Of a stretch of DNA of 64,000 nucleotides, positions 19,622-31,838 are shown piece after piece. The first letter of the stretch is position 1. Each line of letters starts with the position of its first letter. The translations under genes and the position numbers were made by a program. Source of the DNA: Ancylobacter sp. Lp-2 (lineage in GTDB: Bacteria; Pseudomonadota; Alphaproteobacteria; Rhizobiales; Xanthobacteraceae); assembly GCF_020523795.1 (NCBI RefSeq), contig NZ_JAJALI010000004.1, positions 372,001 through 436,000 of the forward strand, written 5' to 3'. The notes beneath the pieces are model-generated. The model was not told the DNA's origin. It made no database searches and saw only the letters and a program-made list of their open reading frames with translations.

Positions 19622-21394
19622 ATGGCCCATATGGGTGATCTCGTCGCCGAGATGCTGGCGCGCTACGGCGTCGAACTGGTGTTCGGCATGCCCGGCGGGC
19701 AGACCACGGCGCTGCATGACGGCATTTCCCGGCGCACCGACCGCATCCGCCATGTGCTGATGCGCGACGAGCGCAACGCCGCCTACGCCGCCGACGCCTA
19801 TGCGCGGCTCACCGGCAAGCCCGGCGTGTGCGATGTCACGGTCGGCCCCGGCGCCAACCTGCTGCCCGCCGGCTTCATCGAGGCGCTGAACGCCTCCGTC
19901 CCGATGATCGGCATCGTCGGCGAACTGCCGCTGGACTGGCTGACGCTGAAGGAAAAGGGCATCGCCAGCCAGGGCTTCGACCAGCTCTCCTTCTTCAAGA
20001 CCATCACCAAGGACAGCTGGCTGGTCCCCTCGCGCGCGGCGCTGCCGGAGATGATCCGCACCGCCTTCCGCGTCGCCACCTCGCCGCGCCCCGGCCCGGT
20101 GGCGCTGATCATTCCGCACGACATCTTCGACGCCGAGTGGGACGAGGCCGAAATCCGCATCGGCATCGACGAACGCGCGATCCAGGCGCCGTTCCTGCGC
20201 TCGGCCCCCGTCGCGTCCGGCATCGCCGACGCCGTGGCGCTGATCGGCCGGGCGAAGCGTCCGGCCGTCGTGTTCGGTGGCGGCGTGCATGGCGCGCTGG
20301 CCTCCACGGAGGCCACCGAATTCGCCGGCAAGCTCGGCGGCCTCGCCGTGACCAGCCTCACCGGGCGCGGCGCGGTCCCGGAGACCGCCGACTATGCCGC
20401 CGGCGCGCTGAATCCGCTGGGGTCCTGGGCGGCGATCGAACTGATCAAGGAGGCGGACCTGGTGATCTGGTGCGGCTCCAAGGCCAGCCAGAACACCGCG
20501 ATGAACTGGACCCTGCCGCTGCCGCATCAGGCGACGATCACCATCGACTGCGATCCCAACGAGCATGGCCGCACCTTCCTGCCGACGGTGGCGCTGCTGG
20601 GCGACGTGCGCGAGGCGCTCACCCTGCTGAACGCCGGGCTGGCCCCGCAGACCCGCCCGGAATGGGCCGCGCGCATCGCGGAGGTGAAGGCCGAGGGCGA
20701 ACGCCAGAAGCGCGCGGAGATCGAGAGCGAACAGATTCCGCTCCACCCGGCCCGCGTCATGGCCGAGGTTGCCGCACGGCTGGAGCTGGACGACATCGTG
20801 GTGTCGGATGCCAGCTTCGCCGCCGGCTGGATCGCCAACTACATTCCGGCGCGCCGGTCCGGTCGTTCCTTTCTCTATGCGCGCGGCCAGGGCGGCCTCG
20901 GCTATGCCATCCCGGCGGCCATCGGCGCGGCCGAGACCCGGCCCGGCACGCGCATCGTCACCGTCGCCGGCGACGGGGCCTTCTCCTACACCGTGGGCGA
21001 ACTGGCCACGCAGGCCCAGCGGAACCAGAAGGTGGTCAACGTCGTCCTGAACAATGGACGGCTGGGCTGGATCCAGCTCTGGCAGGACATCTTCTTCAAG
21101 AACGTGCAGTCCGCCCTGCTGGAAAGCCAGAGCTGCCACCCCAACTTCGCCGCGGCGGCCACGGGGCTGGGCCTGAAGGGCCTCTATGTGGAGAAGCCGG
21201 ACGAGCTCGGCCCGGCGCTCGACGCCGCCTTCGCCCATGACGGACCGTCGGTCGTCGAGGTTCGGGTGGACGACCTCGCCACGCCGATCCACAGCTTCAA
21301 GCGGCGCCTGCGCGAAGGCGGCGACACGCCCCGGCCGCGCCCCGGCACGGTCTACAAGCTGCGCGACTGGAAGGTGAGCCCAGACTTGCCCTGA
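19622..21394 (+). CDS. Thiamine diphosphate-dependent enzyme of the acetolactate synthase superfamily
   Basis: A 590-residue ThDP enzyme with the three-domain layout of acetolactate synthase-like proteins. The N-terminal Pyr domain carries the catalytic Glu in MRDERNAAYAADAYARLTG. A central FAD/ADP-type domain (PAVVFGGGVHGAL) follows. The C-terminal PP domain has the ThDP motif GDGAFSYTVGEL followed by VVNVVLNNGRLGW. AAGGAGAG precedes the ATG at 19622. No regulatory small subunit is adjacent, so a catabolic 2-oxo-acid decarboxylase or carboligase is more likely than branched-chain biosynthesis. It is convergent with the lyase gene of the tricarboxylate block. The substrate is unknown. Confidence 0.8.
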   Translation: MAHMGDLVAEMLARYGVELVFGMPGGQTTALHDGISRRTDRIRHVLMRDERNAAYAADAYARLTGKPGVCDVTVGPGANLLPAGFIEALNASVPMIGIVGELPLDWLTLKEKGIASQGFDQLSFFKTITKDSWLVPSRAALPEMIRTAFRVATSPRPGPVALIIPHDIFDAEWDEAEIRIGIDERAIQAPFLRSAPVASGIADAVALIGRAKRPAVVFGGGVHGALASTEATEFAGKLGGLAVTSLTGRGAVPETADYAAGALNPLGSWAAIELIKEADLVIWCGSKASQNTAMNWTLPLPHQATITIDCDPNEHGRTFLPTVALLGDVREALTLLNAGLAPQTRPEWAARIAEVKAEGERQKRAEIESEQIPLHPARVMAEVAARLELDDIVVSDASFAAGWIANYIPARRSGRSFLYARGQGGLGYAIPAAIGAAETRPGTRIVTVAGDGAFSYTVGELATQAQRNQKVVNVVLNNGRLGWIQLWQDIFFKNVQSALLESQSCHPNFAAAATGLGLKGLYVEKPDELGPALDAAFAHDGPSVVEVRVDDLATPIHSFKRRLREGGDTPRPRPGTVYKLRDWKVSPDLP

Positions 21395-21400
21395 GCAACG

Positions 21401-21432
21401 GACCCCGGCCCCGCACAGAGCGGGCCGGGGTC
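21401..21432. terminator. Hairpin between convergent ThDP-enzyme and lyase genes
   Basis: GACCCCGGCCC (21401-21411) and GGGCCGGGGTC (21422-21432) form a perfect 11-bp stem with a 10-base loop, seven bases after the plus-strand stop. It is probably a terminator. Confidence 0.55.
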
Positions 21433-21526
21433 ACCGGTACCGGCGCTAAGCCCGGCAGGCGCCCGGAAACCAAAAGCACCGGCGCCCGCCATCGTCCAGC
21501 CGGACAAGCTAGAACGTCCGCTTCAC

Positions 21527-22396
21527 TTAGCCGGCGGTGTAGCGGCGTTCGAGATCGTCGAACGCCTCCTTGCGGACCAGCCGCTGGCGCTCCTTGAAGG
21601 AGGCGACCGGCGCGCTCTCATCCATGATGCCGGCGTCCATCAGTCCCTTCAGCGCGTTCTGCATGCCATAGACCGCGCCCTGCAGCGCCACATTGGCATA
21701 GAGCACCAGCGCAAACCCGCCGGCCGCCAGCTCGGCGCGTGGCAGCGCCGGGGTACGGCCACCGACGACGATGTTGACCAGCTGCGGCACGTCGACCGCC
21801 TTCGGCAGAGCGAGGATTTCCTCGCGGCTCTCCGGCGCCTCGATGAACAGGATGTCGGCCCCGGCCTCGGCATAGGCGCCGGCGCGGTCGACCGCCGCCT
21901 GGAAGCCGTCCACCGCGCGGGCATCGGTGCGGGCGATGATCATCAGGTCGCCGTCATGGCGCGCATCCACGGCAGCCTTGATCTTCGACACCATCTCGCT
22001 CGCCGGCACCACGTCCTTGCCGGTGAAGTGGCCGCAACGCTTCGGCGACACCTGGTCCTCCAGTTGGATCGCGCTGGCGCCGGCCCGCTCCAGCACCCGC
22101 ACCGTGTGCTGGACGTTCAGTGCGTTGCCGAAGCCGGTATCGGCGTCGACGACGATGGGAATGTCGACCACGTCGGCGATCGCGGCGGTGTGCTGGGCGA
22201 TCTCCGGCAGGCTGACGAAGCCGAGATCCGGCAGGCCGAGGAAGGTGTTGGTCAGGCCTGCCCCCGACAGATACACCGCCTCATAGCCCATGTCGGCGAT
22301 CACCCGCGCGGCAAGCGCATTGGCGGCGCCCGGCAGCAGCAGGCCGCGACGCTCGGCGACCTGGCGGCGGAAGCGGCGGTGGACGGTTTCTGTCAT
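21527..22396 (-). CDS. Isocitrate lyase/PEP mutase superfamily protein, methylisocitrate-lyase-like
   Basis: A 289-residue TIM-barrel enzyme. It keeps the lyase signature KRCGH (in SPKRCGHFTGKDVV) with the catalytic Cys, the metal-binding VDADTGFGN and the IARTDARAVDGF segment, as in 2-methylisocitrate and 2,3-dimethylmalate lyases. PEP mutases lack this Cys. The start at 22396 has GAGG upstream; a longer frame would run back into tctA. It ends the minus-strand operon after tctA by 34 bp. With an aconitase-family dehydratase, PrpF and a tricarboxylate transporter in the same regulon, cleavage of a (substituted) isocitrate into a dicarboxylate and a 2-oxo acid is the coherent role. Confidence 0.8.
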   Translation of the reverse strand: MTETVHRRFRRQVAERRGLLLPGAANALAARVIADMGYEAVYLSGAGLTNTFLGLPDLGFVSLPEIAQHTAAIADVVDIPIVVDADTGFGNALNVQHTVRVLERAGASAIQLEDQVSPKRCGHFTGKDVVPASEMVSKIKAAVDARHDGDLMIIARTDARAVDGFQAAVDRAGAYAEAGADILFIEAPESREEILALPKAVDVPQLVNIVVGGRTPALPRAELAAGGFALVLYANVALQGAVYGMQNALKGLMDAGIMDESAPVASFKERQRLVRKEAFDDLERRYTAG

Positions 22397-22430
22397 GGCA
22401 GCCTCGGACAAGGGGAAGGTACAGGACGGG

Positions 22431-23957
22431 TCAGGGTGTGGGTCGCGATGCGGCGTAGCGGTCATCGCCGGCCGGACGCCGGGCGAGGGTGCGCAGCAGC
22501 GGCGGCAGCACGACGATGCACAGAGCGAGGCCGAGCAGCGTGGCGGAGATCGGCGTCGAGACGAGCGCCACCGGATCGCCCTGGCTGATCGCGAGCGCCC
22601 GGCGCAGCTGTTGCTCGGCCATCGGCCCGAGGATGAGCCCGATGAGCACCGGCGCCGCCGGGAAGTCGTAGAGCCGCATCGCGTAGCCGAGCAGGCCCAT
22701 GGAGAACATCAGCAGCAGGTCGAACCACGAGGTCGACAAGCCCCATACGCCGACCAGGGCGAAGATGACGATGCCGGCATAGAGCTGCGGGCGCGGGATC
22801 ATCAAGAGCCGCACCCACATGCCGGCGAGCGGCAGGTTGAGCACGATCAGCATGAAATTGCCGATATAGAGCGAGGCGATCAGCCCCCACACCAGTTCGG
22901 CATTGTTCACGAACAGCAGCGGGCCGGGCTGCAACCCGTAGCCTTGGAAGGCGCTGAGCAGAATGGCCGAGGTCGCCGAGGTCGGCAGGCCGAGGGTGAG
23001 CAGCGGCACCAATATGCCGGCCGCCGCCGCGTTGTTCGCCGCCTCGGGCCCGGCCACGCCCTCGATAGCGCCGGAGCCGAATTCCTCCGGGTGCTTCGAG
23101 AGGCGCTTCTCCACCGCATAGGACAGGAAGGTCGGGATCTCCGAGCCGCCGGCCGGCAGCACGCCGATGGGAAAGCCGAGCGCGGTGCCGCGCAGCCATG
23201 GCTTCCAGGAGCGCTTCCAGTCCTCCTTGGTCATCCAGATGCCGCCGCTCAGCGGGTTCATGCCGCTGCTGCGCTCCGGCCCGCGGCTGGCGACATAGAT
23301 GATCTCGCCCACGGCGAAGAGCGACACCAGCACGATGGTGAAGGGAATACCGTCGAGCAGGTCGAGGCTGCCGAAGGTCAGGCGCGACTGCCCGGTCTGC
23401 GCGTCGATGCCGATCACGCCGAGGCCCAGCCCGACCGCCACCGCGATGGCGCCGCGCAGCGGCGAATTGCCCAGCACCACCGAGATGGTGGTGAAGGACA
23501 GCACCATCAGCGCGAAATAGTCTTCCGGCCCGAAGATGAAGGCGAGTTCGGAGACGGCCGGCGCCACGAAGGACAGCGCCAGCGTGCCGATGGTGCCGGC
23601 GACGAAGGAGCCGATGGCGGCGGTGGCCAGCGCGGCGGCGCCCCGCCCGCGCCGGGCCATCTGGTTGCCCTCGAGCGCGGTCATCATCGACCCGCTCTCG
23701 CCCGGCGTGTTGAGCAGGATCGAGGTGGTCGAGCCGCCATACATCGCGCCGTAGAGGATGCCGGCGAACATGATGAAGGCGGAAGCCGGCTCCAGCGAGG
23801 TGGTCACCGGCATCAGCAGCGCGATGGTCAATGCCGGCCCGATTCCCGGCAGCACGCCGATGGCGGTGCCGAGCAGACTGCCGATGAAGGCCATCAGCAG
23901 GTTGATCGGCTGGAAGGCGACGCCGAAGCCGTGCAGCAGCAGGTCGAGGGTCGACAT
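22431..23957 (-). CDS. tctA: Tripartite tricarboxylate transporter, large membrane subunit TctA
   Basis: A 508-residue protein with about twelve hydrophobic segments and hallmark TctA text: [19 protein letters not shown] near residue 35, [22 protein letters not shown] (a conserved amphipathic loop), [45 protein letters not shown], and [15 protein letters not shown]. It forms the channel of a secondary transporter driven by an ion gradient with TctB and the periplasmic TctC. It lies 2 bp from tctB. Confidence 0.93.
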   Translation of the reverse strand: MSTLDLLLHGFGVAFQPINLLMAFIGSLLGTAIGVLPGIGPALTIALLMPVTTSLEPASAFIMFAGILYGAMYGGSTTSILLNTPGESGSMMTALEGNQMARRGRGAAALATAAIGSFVAGTIGTLALSFVAPAVSELAFIFGPEDYFALMVLSFTTISVVLGNSPLRGAIAVAVGLGLGVIGIDAQTGQSRLTFGSLDLLDGIPFTIVLVSLFAVGEIIYVASRGPERSSGMNPLSGGIWMTKEDWKRSWKPWLRGTALGFPIGVLPAGGSEIPTFLSYAVEKRLSKHPEEFGSGAIEGVAGPEAANNAAAAGILVPLLTLGLPTSATSAILLSAFQGYGLQPGPLLFVNNAELVWGLIASLYIGNFMLIVLNLPLAGMWVRLLMIPRPQLYAGIVIFALVGVWGLSTSWFDLLLMFSMGLLGYAMRLYDFPAAPVLIGLILGPMAEQQLRRALAISQGDPVALVSTPISATLLGLALCIVVLPPLLRTLARRPAGDDRYAASRPTP

Positions 23958-23959
23958 GG

Positions 23960-24460
23960 TCAGCGCTCCGACAGCAGCGGCAGGAACGGGCCGAGATTGA
24001 CGCCGAGCCAGTTGAAGAAGAACCAGGCCACGGCGCCCAGCACCGCGCCGGTCAGAATGTCGACAACTGGCCGCCGGGAGCCGAAGGCACGGGCGACGCC
24101 GGCGAACACCACGGCGGCGGTGACGGGAAAGCCGGCGGCCTGCATCAGCACCAGCGGCGCCGCCAGCGAGGCGATGGCGAGGAGCAGCGGTCCACGGTGG
24201 GTTCTGTCCTCATCGTCCACCTCACCATACTCACCCTCGCCCTCCGGCGAGGTGAAGGCGACGCCCCGCGCGACCTGCACGCCGAGCGCCACTCCGAGGA
24301 CGACGAGGGCGATGCCGATGATCGTCACGAACAGGCCGGGCCCCACGCCCGAATGGGCGTCGGACTGGCCGAGCTGCGCCGCCCCGTAGAGCATGATGCC
24401 CCCGAAGGCGATCACGCCTCCGGGTACCCACCAGGGCCGCGGCGATACGCCAGCGCTCAT
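23960..24460 (-). CDS. tctB: Tripartite tricarboxylate transporter, small membrane subunit TctB
   Basis: A 166-residue membrane protein with four predicted helices ([74 protein letters not shown] and [22 protein letters not shown]) and an acidic central loop rich in Glu and Asp. The size, the topology and the place between tctC and tctA identify it, since TctB proteins are poorly conserved in sequence. Confidence 0.85.
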   Translation of the reverse strand: MSAGVSPRPWWVPGGVIAFGGIMLYGAAQLGQSDAHSGVGPGLFVTIIGIALVVLGVALGVQVARGVAFTSPEGEGEYGEVDDEDRTHRGPLLLAIASLAAPLVLMQAAGFPVTAAVVFAGVARAFGSRRPVVDILTGAVLGAVAWFFFNWLGVNLGPFLPLLSER

Positions 24461-24479
24461 CGCCCTACCTCCCGCGCCG

Positions 24480-25487
24480 TCAGTTGACGAGGCCGGCTTC
24501 CTTCAGAAGCCCTTGCCAGTTCTGGTTTTCCGACGCGATGAAGGCCGAGAACGCCTCGCCGCCGAGATAGGCATTCTCCATGCCCTGCTTCTCCAGCGCC
24601 GCCGCCCATTCCGGCGACTTGGCCATGGTCTCGAACCGGCCGATCCACTCCTTGCGGGCCGCCGCGCTCATGCCGGGCGCCCCGACGACGCCGCGCCAGT
24701 TGCTGACGGAGACATCGAGGCCGGCTTCCTTCAGCGTGGGAATGTCCACGCCCGGCAGGCGGTTGTCCGAGGTCACCGCGATGAGGCGGATACGCCCGGC
24801 CTGCGCCAGCGGATAGAGCTCGGAAAGACCGGAGACCGCCGCCTTGATCTTGCCGCCGACCAGCGCGGGCACGATCTCGCCGCCGCTAAAAGCGATGAAA
24901 TTCAACTTGTTAGCGGGAATTCCCTGCGTCTTGGCGATCAGCGCCATGGTCAGGTGATCGACGGTGCCGACCCCCGAACCGCCGACCGCGAACGCACCGG
25001 GATCCTTCTTGAGCTCGGCTACGAGGTCGGCCGGGGTCTTGATCGGCGAATCCGTCGGCACCGCGACGGCGTTGTATTCGCGGGTCAGCCGCGCCAGCGG
25101 CGCCACGTCGTCCATGGTGATCGCCGAGCGGTTGGTCAGGATGCTCGACAGCATGATCACGCCCATGAACATCAGGGCGTTGTCGTTGCCCTTGTTGTTA
25201 CGGACGAAATCGGTGAGCCCGATGATGCCGACGCCGCCGCCCTTGTTGACGAACTGGATGCCGCCGCTGACCAGCTTCTCCTTCTGGAGGACCTGCATCG
25301 TCATGCGGGCCGTGTTGTCCCAGCCGCCGCCCGGCGACGCGGGGATGGTCACGGTGGTCTGCTGCGCCTGCGCGATACCCGCGCTGGCGAGCCCCGCGAC
25401 CAACACGGCTCCTCCGATGCCGCGCCGTACGGCGTGCCCGAACGAAGCAAAGCGCGACGGCGCGCTCCGCTGCATGGAACGGATCAT
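24480..25487 (-). CDS. tctC: Tripartite tricarboxylate transporter, periplasmic binding protein TctC
   Basis: A 335-residue periplasmic receptor with a long signal peptide ending GIAQAQQ. The mature start VTIPASPGGGWDNTARMTMQVLQ is the family's ligand-carboxylate loop, followed by VNKGGGVGIIGLTDFV, FAVGGSGVGTVDHLTMALI and LIAVTSDNRLPGVDIPTLKEAGLDV. AGGAGAG lies five bases before the ATG at 25487; an upstream ATG at 25541 would add a non-signal segment. Two TGTCGACA operators lie in the 136 bp upstream. The ligand is probably a tricarboxylate, given the aconitase-family enzyme in the same regulon. Confidence 0.9.
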   Translation of the reverse strand: MIRSMQRSAPSRFASFGHAVRRGIGGAVLVAGLASAGIAQAQQTTVTIPASPGGGWDNTARMTMQVLQKEKLVSGGIQFVNKGGGVGIIGLTDFVRNNKGNDNALMFMGVIMLSSILTNRSAITMDDVAPLARLTREYNAVAVPTDSPIKTPADLVAELKKDPGAFAVGGSGVGTVDHLTMALIAKTQGIPANKLNFIAFSGGEIVPALVGGKIKAAVSGLSELYPLAQAGRIRLIAVTSDNRLPGVDIPTLKEAGLDVSVSNWRGVVGAPGMSAAARKEWIGRFETMAKSPEWAAALEKQGMENAYLGGEAFSAFIASENQNWQGLLKEAGLVN

Positions 25488-25543
25488 GACACTCTCCTGA
25501 CGAACGTTTCCCGATAGTGCGAGATCTTTACCGTCTCGCATAT

Positions 25544-25551
25544 TGTCGACA
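25544..25551. promoter_or_regulatory. TGTCGACA operator, proximal site upstream of tctC
   Basis: TGTCGACA at 25544-25551 lies 57 bp upstream of the tctC start. A TTGACA on the minus strand at 25574-25579 is a likely -35, which would put this site near the transcription start. GTTGG and CCAAC (25555-25571) form a small inverted repeat between them. Confidence 0.5.
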
Positions 25552-25601
25552 TATGTTGGGATATATCCAACAATGTCAAGTTATTCTAAACTTTATATCG
25601 C

Positions 25602-25619
25602 AATTATGTCGACACAATT
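25602..25619. promoter_or_regulatory. TGTCGACA operator, distal site upstream of tctC
   Basis: AATTATGTCGACACAATT (25602-25619) is an 18-bp palindrome with one mismatched pair around a TGTCGACA core, the best-formed of five copies in this block. It lies just after the stop codon of the GntR-type gene. Confidence 0.55.
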
Positions 25620-25623
25620 ACGA

Positions 25624-26337
25624 TCAAACCCGTTTCGAGCCTCGACGGCGCCCACGGCCGCTCTCGCCGCCGGCCTCCTGCACGCTCGCCACCAGCATCT
25701 GCCGCGAAGCCTGGATGTGCCGGCGCATGGCGAGTTCGGCCATGTCGGCATCGCGGTCGGCCAGCGCATCGACAATGCGGCCATGCTCGACGAAGGCGCG
25801 ATAGGCGCGCTCGGGCACCTGGCGCAGATGCTTGCGGCACAGGCCGATCAGCGTCGCGTAGTCCTCGCAGAGGAACTTGATGAGGAATTCGTTGCGGCTG
25901 CACCGGGCGATGAAGGTGTGAAAGTCGCTGTCGAGCTCGCGCGTGAGAAAGGTGGAAAAGCCGATCTCCTCCGACCGCGCCTTCTGCCGCGCCAGGTTTT
26001 CCCTCAACTGGGCGATTTCGGAATCGGTGATGCGCGTGGCCGCCTCGCGCGCGATCATCCCCTCCACCGCCTCGCGCACGACGAAGATCTGCTCCACCTT
26101 GGCCGGAGACAGCACCACCACCCGCGCGCCGAGACGCGGCGCCCGGGTCAGCACGCTGCGCTCCTCAAGCCGGCGGATCGCCTCGCGCAAAGGCGCGCGG
26201 CTGATGCCGAAGCGCCGCGCCAGCTCCGGTTCGCTAACCTTGGCGCCGGGCTTCAGCTCCCCGTCGAGAATGACCTGAGTCAGGCGCGCCAGGGCGCTGT
26301 CCGCCACGGTCGTGGAATCATCCAGTTCGTCCAGCAT
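25624..26337 (-). CDS. GntR-family regulator with FCD domain
   Basis: A 237-residue regulator. The winged helix covers residues about 12-75 (LARLTQVILDGELKPGAKVSEPELARRFGISRAPLREAI, with a wing near RLGARV). An FCD ligand domain follows, with DFHTFIARCSRNEFLI and VEHGRIVDALADRD containing likely metal-binding His and Asp. The C-terminus is a basic tail (GRGRRRGSKRV). It lies in the middle of the tricarboxylate block between prpF and tctC. TGTCGACA palindromes stand before acnD (two), before this gene (one, inside the end of prpF) and before tctC (two), so it is the likely local regulator sensing a tri- or dicarboxylate. Confidence 0.88.
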   Translation of the reverse strand: MLDELDDSTTVADSALARLTQVILDGELKPGAKVSEPELARRFGISRAPLREAIRRLEERSVLTRAPRLGARVVVLSPAKVEQIFVVREAVEGMIAREAATRITDSEIAQLRENLARQKARSEEIGFSTFLTRELDSDFHTFIARCSRNEFLIKFLCEDYATLIGLCRKHLRQVPERAYRAFVEHGRIVDALADRDADMAELAMRRHIQASRQMLVASVQEAGGESGRGRRRGSKRV

Positions 26338-26378
26338 GGCAGCCCTCCTCGCATGATGCGGCGGAGCCTGCCGGGGGC

Positions 26379-27567
26379 TCAGATTTTTGTCGACACATTT
26401 TCCGAGTTCTCCAGCACCTTGCGCGGCACCAGGACACTACCCTGCATCAACCGCCGGGCGGTCCGGTAGACCACGGCCTCGTCGGCATGCGGCTCGCCCT
26501 CACGGCTCAGTCGCGCGGCGACCGGCAACAGGCCGGACGGGTGCGCGACGACGAGATCCGCCTCGGGATCGGAGGGCAGATGCGCCAGCTCGGCGGCGAT
26601 CGTCCCCGGCAGCCGCATGGCGATGGCGAGGCACATGGCACCGGTCAGCGGCGAGGCCTTGTGCGGCTGGCCGGCCGAGATCATGCGCACCAGAATGTGG
26701 AATGACGACGCAGGCAACACCTTACCGCTGAGCGTCGGGGCATCGACGGGCGCGGCGAGGATGCCCACCAGTGGCAGGTTGCGGATGCGGGTCCGCGCCT
26801 CCTCCTCGGTCGCCGCGATGCCCATGGCCACGGCAGCGGCGACGCGGATCGCCTCCAGCCGCGCGAGGAGCCCGGGACGCGCCTCGATCTCGTCCGGCAA
26901 TTCAAGGCCGGTCATGTCGAGCGCTCGGGCGTCCACGAACACGGCCGGGTTGGCCGCATCGACCAGCGACACCGTCAAGGTCCCGATCCCCTCGACGGCG
27001 AGATCGTCCTGCACCCGTCCAGTCGGCAGCAGGCGACCGGTCGCGGCGCCGCCGGGTTCGAGGAACGACATGCGGATCGGCGCGCCCTTGCCCGCGACGC
27101 CCTGCAGCTCGAAATCGCCCTCCACCGCCGCCCGGCCGCCGCTCACCGGGAACCGCGCGATGATGACCTTGCCGGTATTGGTGTTGTGGATCCGCACCGT
27201 CGCGCTATCGCCGTCGGCCGCGACCAGCCCCTCGTCGATCGCAAACGGCCCGATCGCCGAGGAGATGTTGCCGCAATTGCCCTTGTACCCCACCAGCGGG
27301 GCATCGATGGCCACTTGCCCGAAGGTGTAGTCGACATCCGCATCCGGCCGGCTCGAAGGACCGATGATGGCGATCTTGGAGAGCGAGGAGATCGCGCCGC
27401 CCAGCCCGTCCAGCTGGCGTCGGTTCGGGTCGGGACTGCCGATCGCCGCGAGAATGATCGCGTCGCGCGCCGCCGGATCCGCGGGGAGATCCTTCGCATG
27501 GAAGATAATGGCCCGGCTCGTGCCGCCGCGCATATAGACGGCCGGTATGGCGATCTGCGGCGTCGGA

Positions 27568-27578
<11 letters not shown>
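26379..27578 (-). CDS. prpF: PrpF family protein (AcnD-accessory isomerase)
   Basis: A 399-residue PrpF-family protein. Members shift double bonds in aconitate-like acids, for example trans/cis-methylaconitate isomerisation for AcnD, or 4-oxalomesaconate tautomerisation. Conserved text includes IPAVYMRGGTSRAIIFHAKDLP at the N-terminus, QLDGLGGAISSLSKIAIIGPS, GQVAIDAPLVGYKGNCGNISSAIGPFAIDEGLV with the active-site Cys region, and VRIHNTNTGK. The ATG at 27578 overlaps the end of the dehydratase gene by 11 bp. Its last codons (VSTKI) contain a TGTCGACA operator for the next gene. Confidence 0.88.
26388..26395. promoter_or_regulatory. TGTCGACA operator inside the 3' end of prpF, upstream of the GntR-type gene
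   Basis: TGTCGACA at 26388-26395 lies within the last codons of prpF and 51 bp upstream of the regulator's start at 26337. It suggests autoregulation from an internal promoter. The constraint of coding and operator function on the same bases is notable. Confidence 0.45.
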
Positions 27579-30246
<2,668 letters not shown>

Positions 30247-30294
30247 GTCCGCACCTCCCGTACACGGCGTCATACATACGGCACGGAACTTTTT

Positions 30295-30302
30295 TGTCGA
30301 CA
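30295..30302. promoter_or_regulatory. TGTCGACA operator, proximal site upstream of acnD
   Basis: TGTCGACA at 30295-30302 lies 49 bp upstream of the acnD start within an A/T-rich flank, 45 bp from a second copy at 30347-30354. Two sites about four helical turns apart could support cooperative binding. Confidence 0.5.
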
Positions 30303-30346
30303 CTTTTTCAATTTAAAATACAGAAATGCGGAAAATTATCTGATTT

Positions 30347-30354
30347 TGTCGACA
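30347..30354. promoter_or_regulatory. TGTCGACA operator, distal site upstream of acnD
   Basis: TGTCGACA at 30347-30354, extended to TTTGTCGACAAA (30345-30356), is a perfect 12-bp palindrome about 100 bp upstream of acnD. Confidence 0.5.
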
Positions 30355-30359
30355 AATAA

Positions 30360-31838
30360 GGTGATTGGATCGGGATATTGCGGCCGCGCGAGCCGCCCGC
30401 GACCTGCGCGTCCCCGCAACGCGCAACGCTAATAGCGCCCTTGAAGCAAGGCAGATCCTGGGCATCTCTTTCGCGGCCATCGGCAGATAGGATCCGAGCC
30501 GCTTAAGACTGACCGCAGCCTAGGGAAGCGGCCGGACTGAAGTCGGAATGCGACGTCCTGAAAATGGCCCGGCGCACCGGCCAGCCATGCCCGGCAACGA
30601 CGCCGCAGGTTGCACCAAGAAAAGCAGGCACGGCGTCGGCTCGAATCCCTCCGTCTCCGACCCTCGCCATACCGCTGTAGTCGGCGACCGTGGTGGTGCC
30701 GACTTTCGGAGTGCGCTGAAGGTGGTCCTTCAACGCCTCGGAAGTCGGCTCTCGACCCAGCACACGGCCCCCGAACGCACGCCAAGCGACACCAGCATCC
30801 CTACTCGCCTGCCAGGAGGTCCAAGCAGGGATCGCCCAGCCCCCTCCCCATCAAGAGCATTGACGGCGGCGGGCGGCGCTGCAGCTTTCAAGAGAACACG
30901 GAGAGCATCGGCGGCGGCCGAGTGATCTTCTTCGTTCCCAGCCGCGGCGCGCTTTTCGCGTTCCGCGTGCCCAGGAACATCATCGGCGACAAAGCCGGGC
31001 CACGAGCGACCAACCTGAGAACGATGTTTTCGCCACGGCACTATAACGCATGGCCCTATCCATACGTCCAGACTGTTCGCTTTTCGGTGCGGAACCAAGA
31101 ATTCCTGTAAGTCGGCTGTGCTAAGAGCCCTGCGGAAATACGGTCCCATCTCCCCACGCAGCGTATAGGGAACGGGAGTGCGCGCGTATCAACGCGCGCC
31201 AAGTCGCTGAAGGTAGAGGTTATCTGAAGAAGGCCCCTTCGCCATGGAGAGAGGAAGCCACCAAGGCCCGGCTATTGGCAACATCTGTTGGCAATCCAAA
31301 ACCTTTATCTACAAAGGATTTGGATTTCCGACCAAGGCGAAACTGCGAACATCTATGTCGTTGAAATCTATACAATATCGACATCCCGTAGGGCTCGGCC
31401 CTGAACGCCGGCGAACTGTTTATCCATCTCAGCCCAGCCTCTGAACCGAATTCCTTCAGGGCGCACCAGAGCATGGATGTCCAGTCGATATGGAAACAGG
31501 CGGAACATTCCTGCGAGCACTCGACGCGGGCGGCACCTATCGTCAATGAGAGCACTTGCCTACACCGAAGCAACACGGACCAGCCAAGTGCAGTCCGGAG
31601 ACAGGAAAGGTCGAACGCCCCCCTCAACACGCCGATGAACTCCACGGCCAGGCGCGTCAGGCATATCGCTATTCACGGGCAAGCTCGCCCACTTGTTCTT
31701 TCAAGGCGACCCTCGACCAAGGAGAGATCGTTGATGCGAACAGAACATAAACAGACAACACACTACAAAAAATAAATATTATTATATAATACTATTATAT
31801 CAATAAAATATACATTCAAAAAACTTGAAGCAAATGAT
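30360..31838. other. Gene-poor stretch of about 1.5 kb
   Basis: No reading frame here shows recognisable protein text, a convincing start or sustained coding bias. Candidates on both strands (for example minus 30503-30763 and minus 31220-31645) are compositionally odd and unlike any family I know. The right 100 bp (31740-31838) is very AT-rich. A long hairpin lies at 31293-31326. The stretch separates the catabolic block from the exopolysaccharide/NRPS region and may be decayed mobile DNA. Confidence 0.5.
31293..31326. repeat. 34-bp near-perfect inverted repeat
   Basis: AATCCAAA-a-CCTTT (31293-31306) and AAAGG-a-TTTGGATT (31313-31326) pair at 13 of 14 positions around a 6-base loop ATCTAC. 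It stands in the gene-poor stretch, not next to a recognised gene end, so a terminator role is not obvious. It could be a REP-like element or a mobile-element end. Confidence 0.55.

Noticed and set aside
22290..24389. 699-codon plus-strand frame opposite tctA/tctB
   Set aside because: Gln/Arg/His-rich shadow text; the minus-strand TctA and TctB proteins are unmistakable.
31220..31645. 141-codon minus-strand frame in the gene-poor stretch
   Set aside because: No ribosome site and no recognisable family; it also runs through the 34-bp hairpin. A real gene cannot be excluded but is not supported.
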